NCBI GenBank assembly: GCA_958435885.1 | Contig: CAUBHZ010000158.1 | Location: 1 to 5,207 of the forward strand | Direction of reading: 5' to 3' | Origin: an uncultured Intestinimonas sp. | GTDB lineage: Bacteria; Bacillota_A; Clostridia; Oscillospirales; Oscillospiraceae | Length of the DNA: 5,207 nt | In this document: piece after piece, positions 4,778 to 5,207 of the stretch | Position numbering within the stretch: position 1 is the stretch's first letter | Layout of the letters: each line of letters begins with the position of its first letter | Position numbers and translations under genes: made by a program | The notes under the pieces: model-generated | Told to the model about the DNA's origin: nothing | The model's database searches: none | Seen by the model: only the letters and a program-made list of their open reading frames with translations

Positions 4778-5207
4778 GTGATTCTCAAAACGAAGCTGTT
4801 TGGCCATGTGTACGAGTTCAAGAGCGTGCGCGAGGTTATGGCCAAGGCCAATGAGGAAAAGTCCGGCGACAAGCTGGCAGGCATCGCCGCCGAGACTGCC
4901 GAGGAAAGAGTCGCCGCCAAGGTGGTCCTTTCTCACCTTACTTTAAATGATCTGCGCAATTCCCCCGCCGTCCCCTACGAGGAGGACGAGGTTACCCGCA
5001 TCATCCAGGACGCCGTCAACGAGACCATCTTCAATGAGTTCAAGAACATGACGGTGGCCGAGTTCCGCGAGTGGCTCCTCAGCGAGAGCACCACCACCGA
5101 GATGATCCGGCACGCTTCCCGCGGCCTGACCTCCGAGATCGTGGCCGGCGTCTGCAAGCTGATGAGCAACCTGGACCTCATCTACGCCGCCAAGAAGATG
5201 CGCGTGA
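4778..5207 (+). CDS. eutB: Ethanolamine ammonia-lyase large subunit EutB (5' part, cut by window end)
   Basis: The first 143 codons of the catalytic subunit of adenosylcobalamin-dependent ethanolamine ammonia-lyase, which splits ethanolamine into acetaldehyde and ammonia inside the microcompartment. The translation aligns with E. coli EutB (about 453 residues) from its first residues: ILKTKLFGHVYEFKSVREV at 2-20, RVAAKVVLS at 46-54, IIQDAVNET at 80-88, GLTSEIVAGVCK at 119-130 and DLIYAAKKM at 134-142. The frame remains open at the window edge and should run roughly 310 codons further. Start GTG 4778 follows AGGTGA by 6 nt and gives an N-terminus (VILKTKLFG) like E. coli MKLKTTLFG. The cobalamin- and substrate-binding barrel residues lie beyond the window. 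eutC, the small subunit, is expected next. Confidence 0.95.
   Translation, partial: MILKTKLFGHVYEFKSVREVMAKANEEKSGDKLAGIAAETAEERVAAKVVLSHLTLNDLRNSPAVPYEEDEVTRIIQDAVNETIFNEFKNMTVAEFREWLLSESTTTEMIRHASRGLTSEIVAGVCKLMSNLDLIYAAKKMRV

Noticed and set aside
1381..4920. A 3.5-kb stop-free reading frame on the minus strand
   Set aside because: It runs antisense to five convincing eut genes. Open antisense frames arise from the strong G/C third-position bias, and the His/Leu/Gly-rich product has no domain organisation.

Overview
The window is the 5' part of an ethanolamine-utilisation (eut) operon, all genes on the + strand, in the order eutS - eutP - eutV - eutW - eutA - eutB (the last cut by the window end). 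Control by an EutV/EutW two-component pair with RNA antitermination, rather than by an EutR activator, is typical of Firmicutes. The GC-rich, strongly G/C-ending codon usage, the Gram-positive-type Shine-Dalgarno sequences and the protein sequences suggest a GC-rich gut Clostridia member (Oscillospiraceae-like). That taxonomic guess is inference.

Layout. Bases 1-45 hold the probable tail of an unrelated upstream gene, followed by a 17-bp GC-rich hairpin. A strong sigma-A type promoter (TTGACA, 17 nt, TAAAAT, with an extended -10 TG) lies at 97-125. It is followed by a leader of about 200 nt with an inverted repeat at the transcription start, two small hexaloop hairpins and a classic U-tailed terminator (246-296). 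Then come eutS (shell protein of the ethanolamine microcompartment), eutP (small P-loop protein), eutV (response regulator with an RNA-binding ANTAR domain) and eutW (cytosolic histidine kinase), tightly packed. The only other sizeable gap, eutW-eutA, holds a second attenuator: two hexaloop hairpins and a 20-bp terminator hairpin ending in five T. Then follow eutA (reactivase of ethanolamine ammonia-lyase) and the first 143 codons of eutB (large subunit of the lyase).

How it works together. EutW is expected to sense ethanolamine and phosphorylate EutV. The EutV ANTAR domain would then bind the paired hairpins in the two leaders, and because the second hairpin of each pair shares bases with the terminator 5' arm, binding should prevent termination. 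The first attenuator gates eutS-P-V-W, including the regulators themselves (positive feedback). The second gates eutA-eutB and whatever follows.

The most notable point is that all four proposed hairpins carry G, not the usual A, at loop position 1 while keeping G at position 4. Three of the four loops fit GAYGNA. The first hairpin of the eutA leader also contains the eutW stop codon, which could couple eutW translation to antitermination. The hairpins were read by eye and have not been folded computationally.
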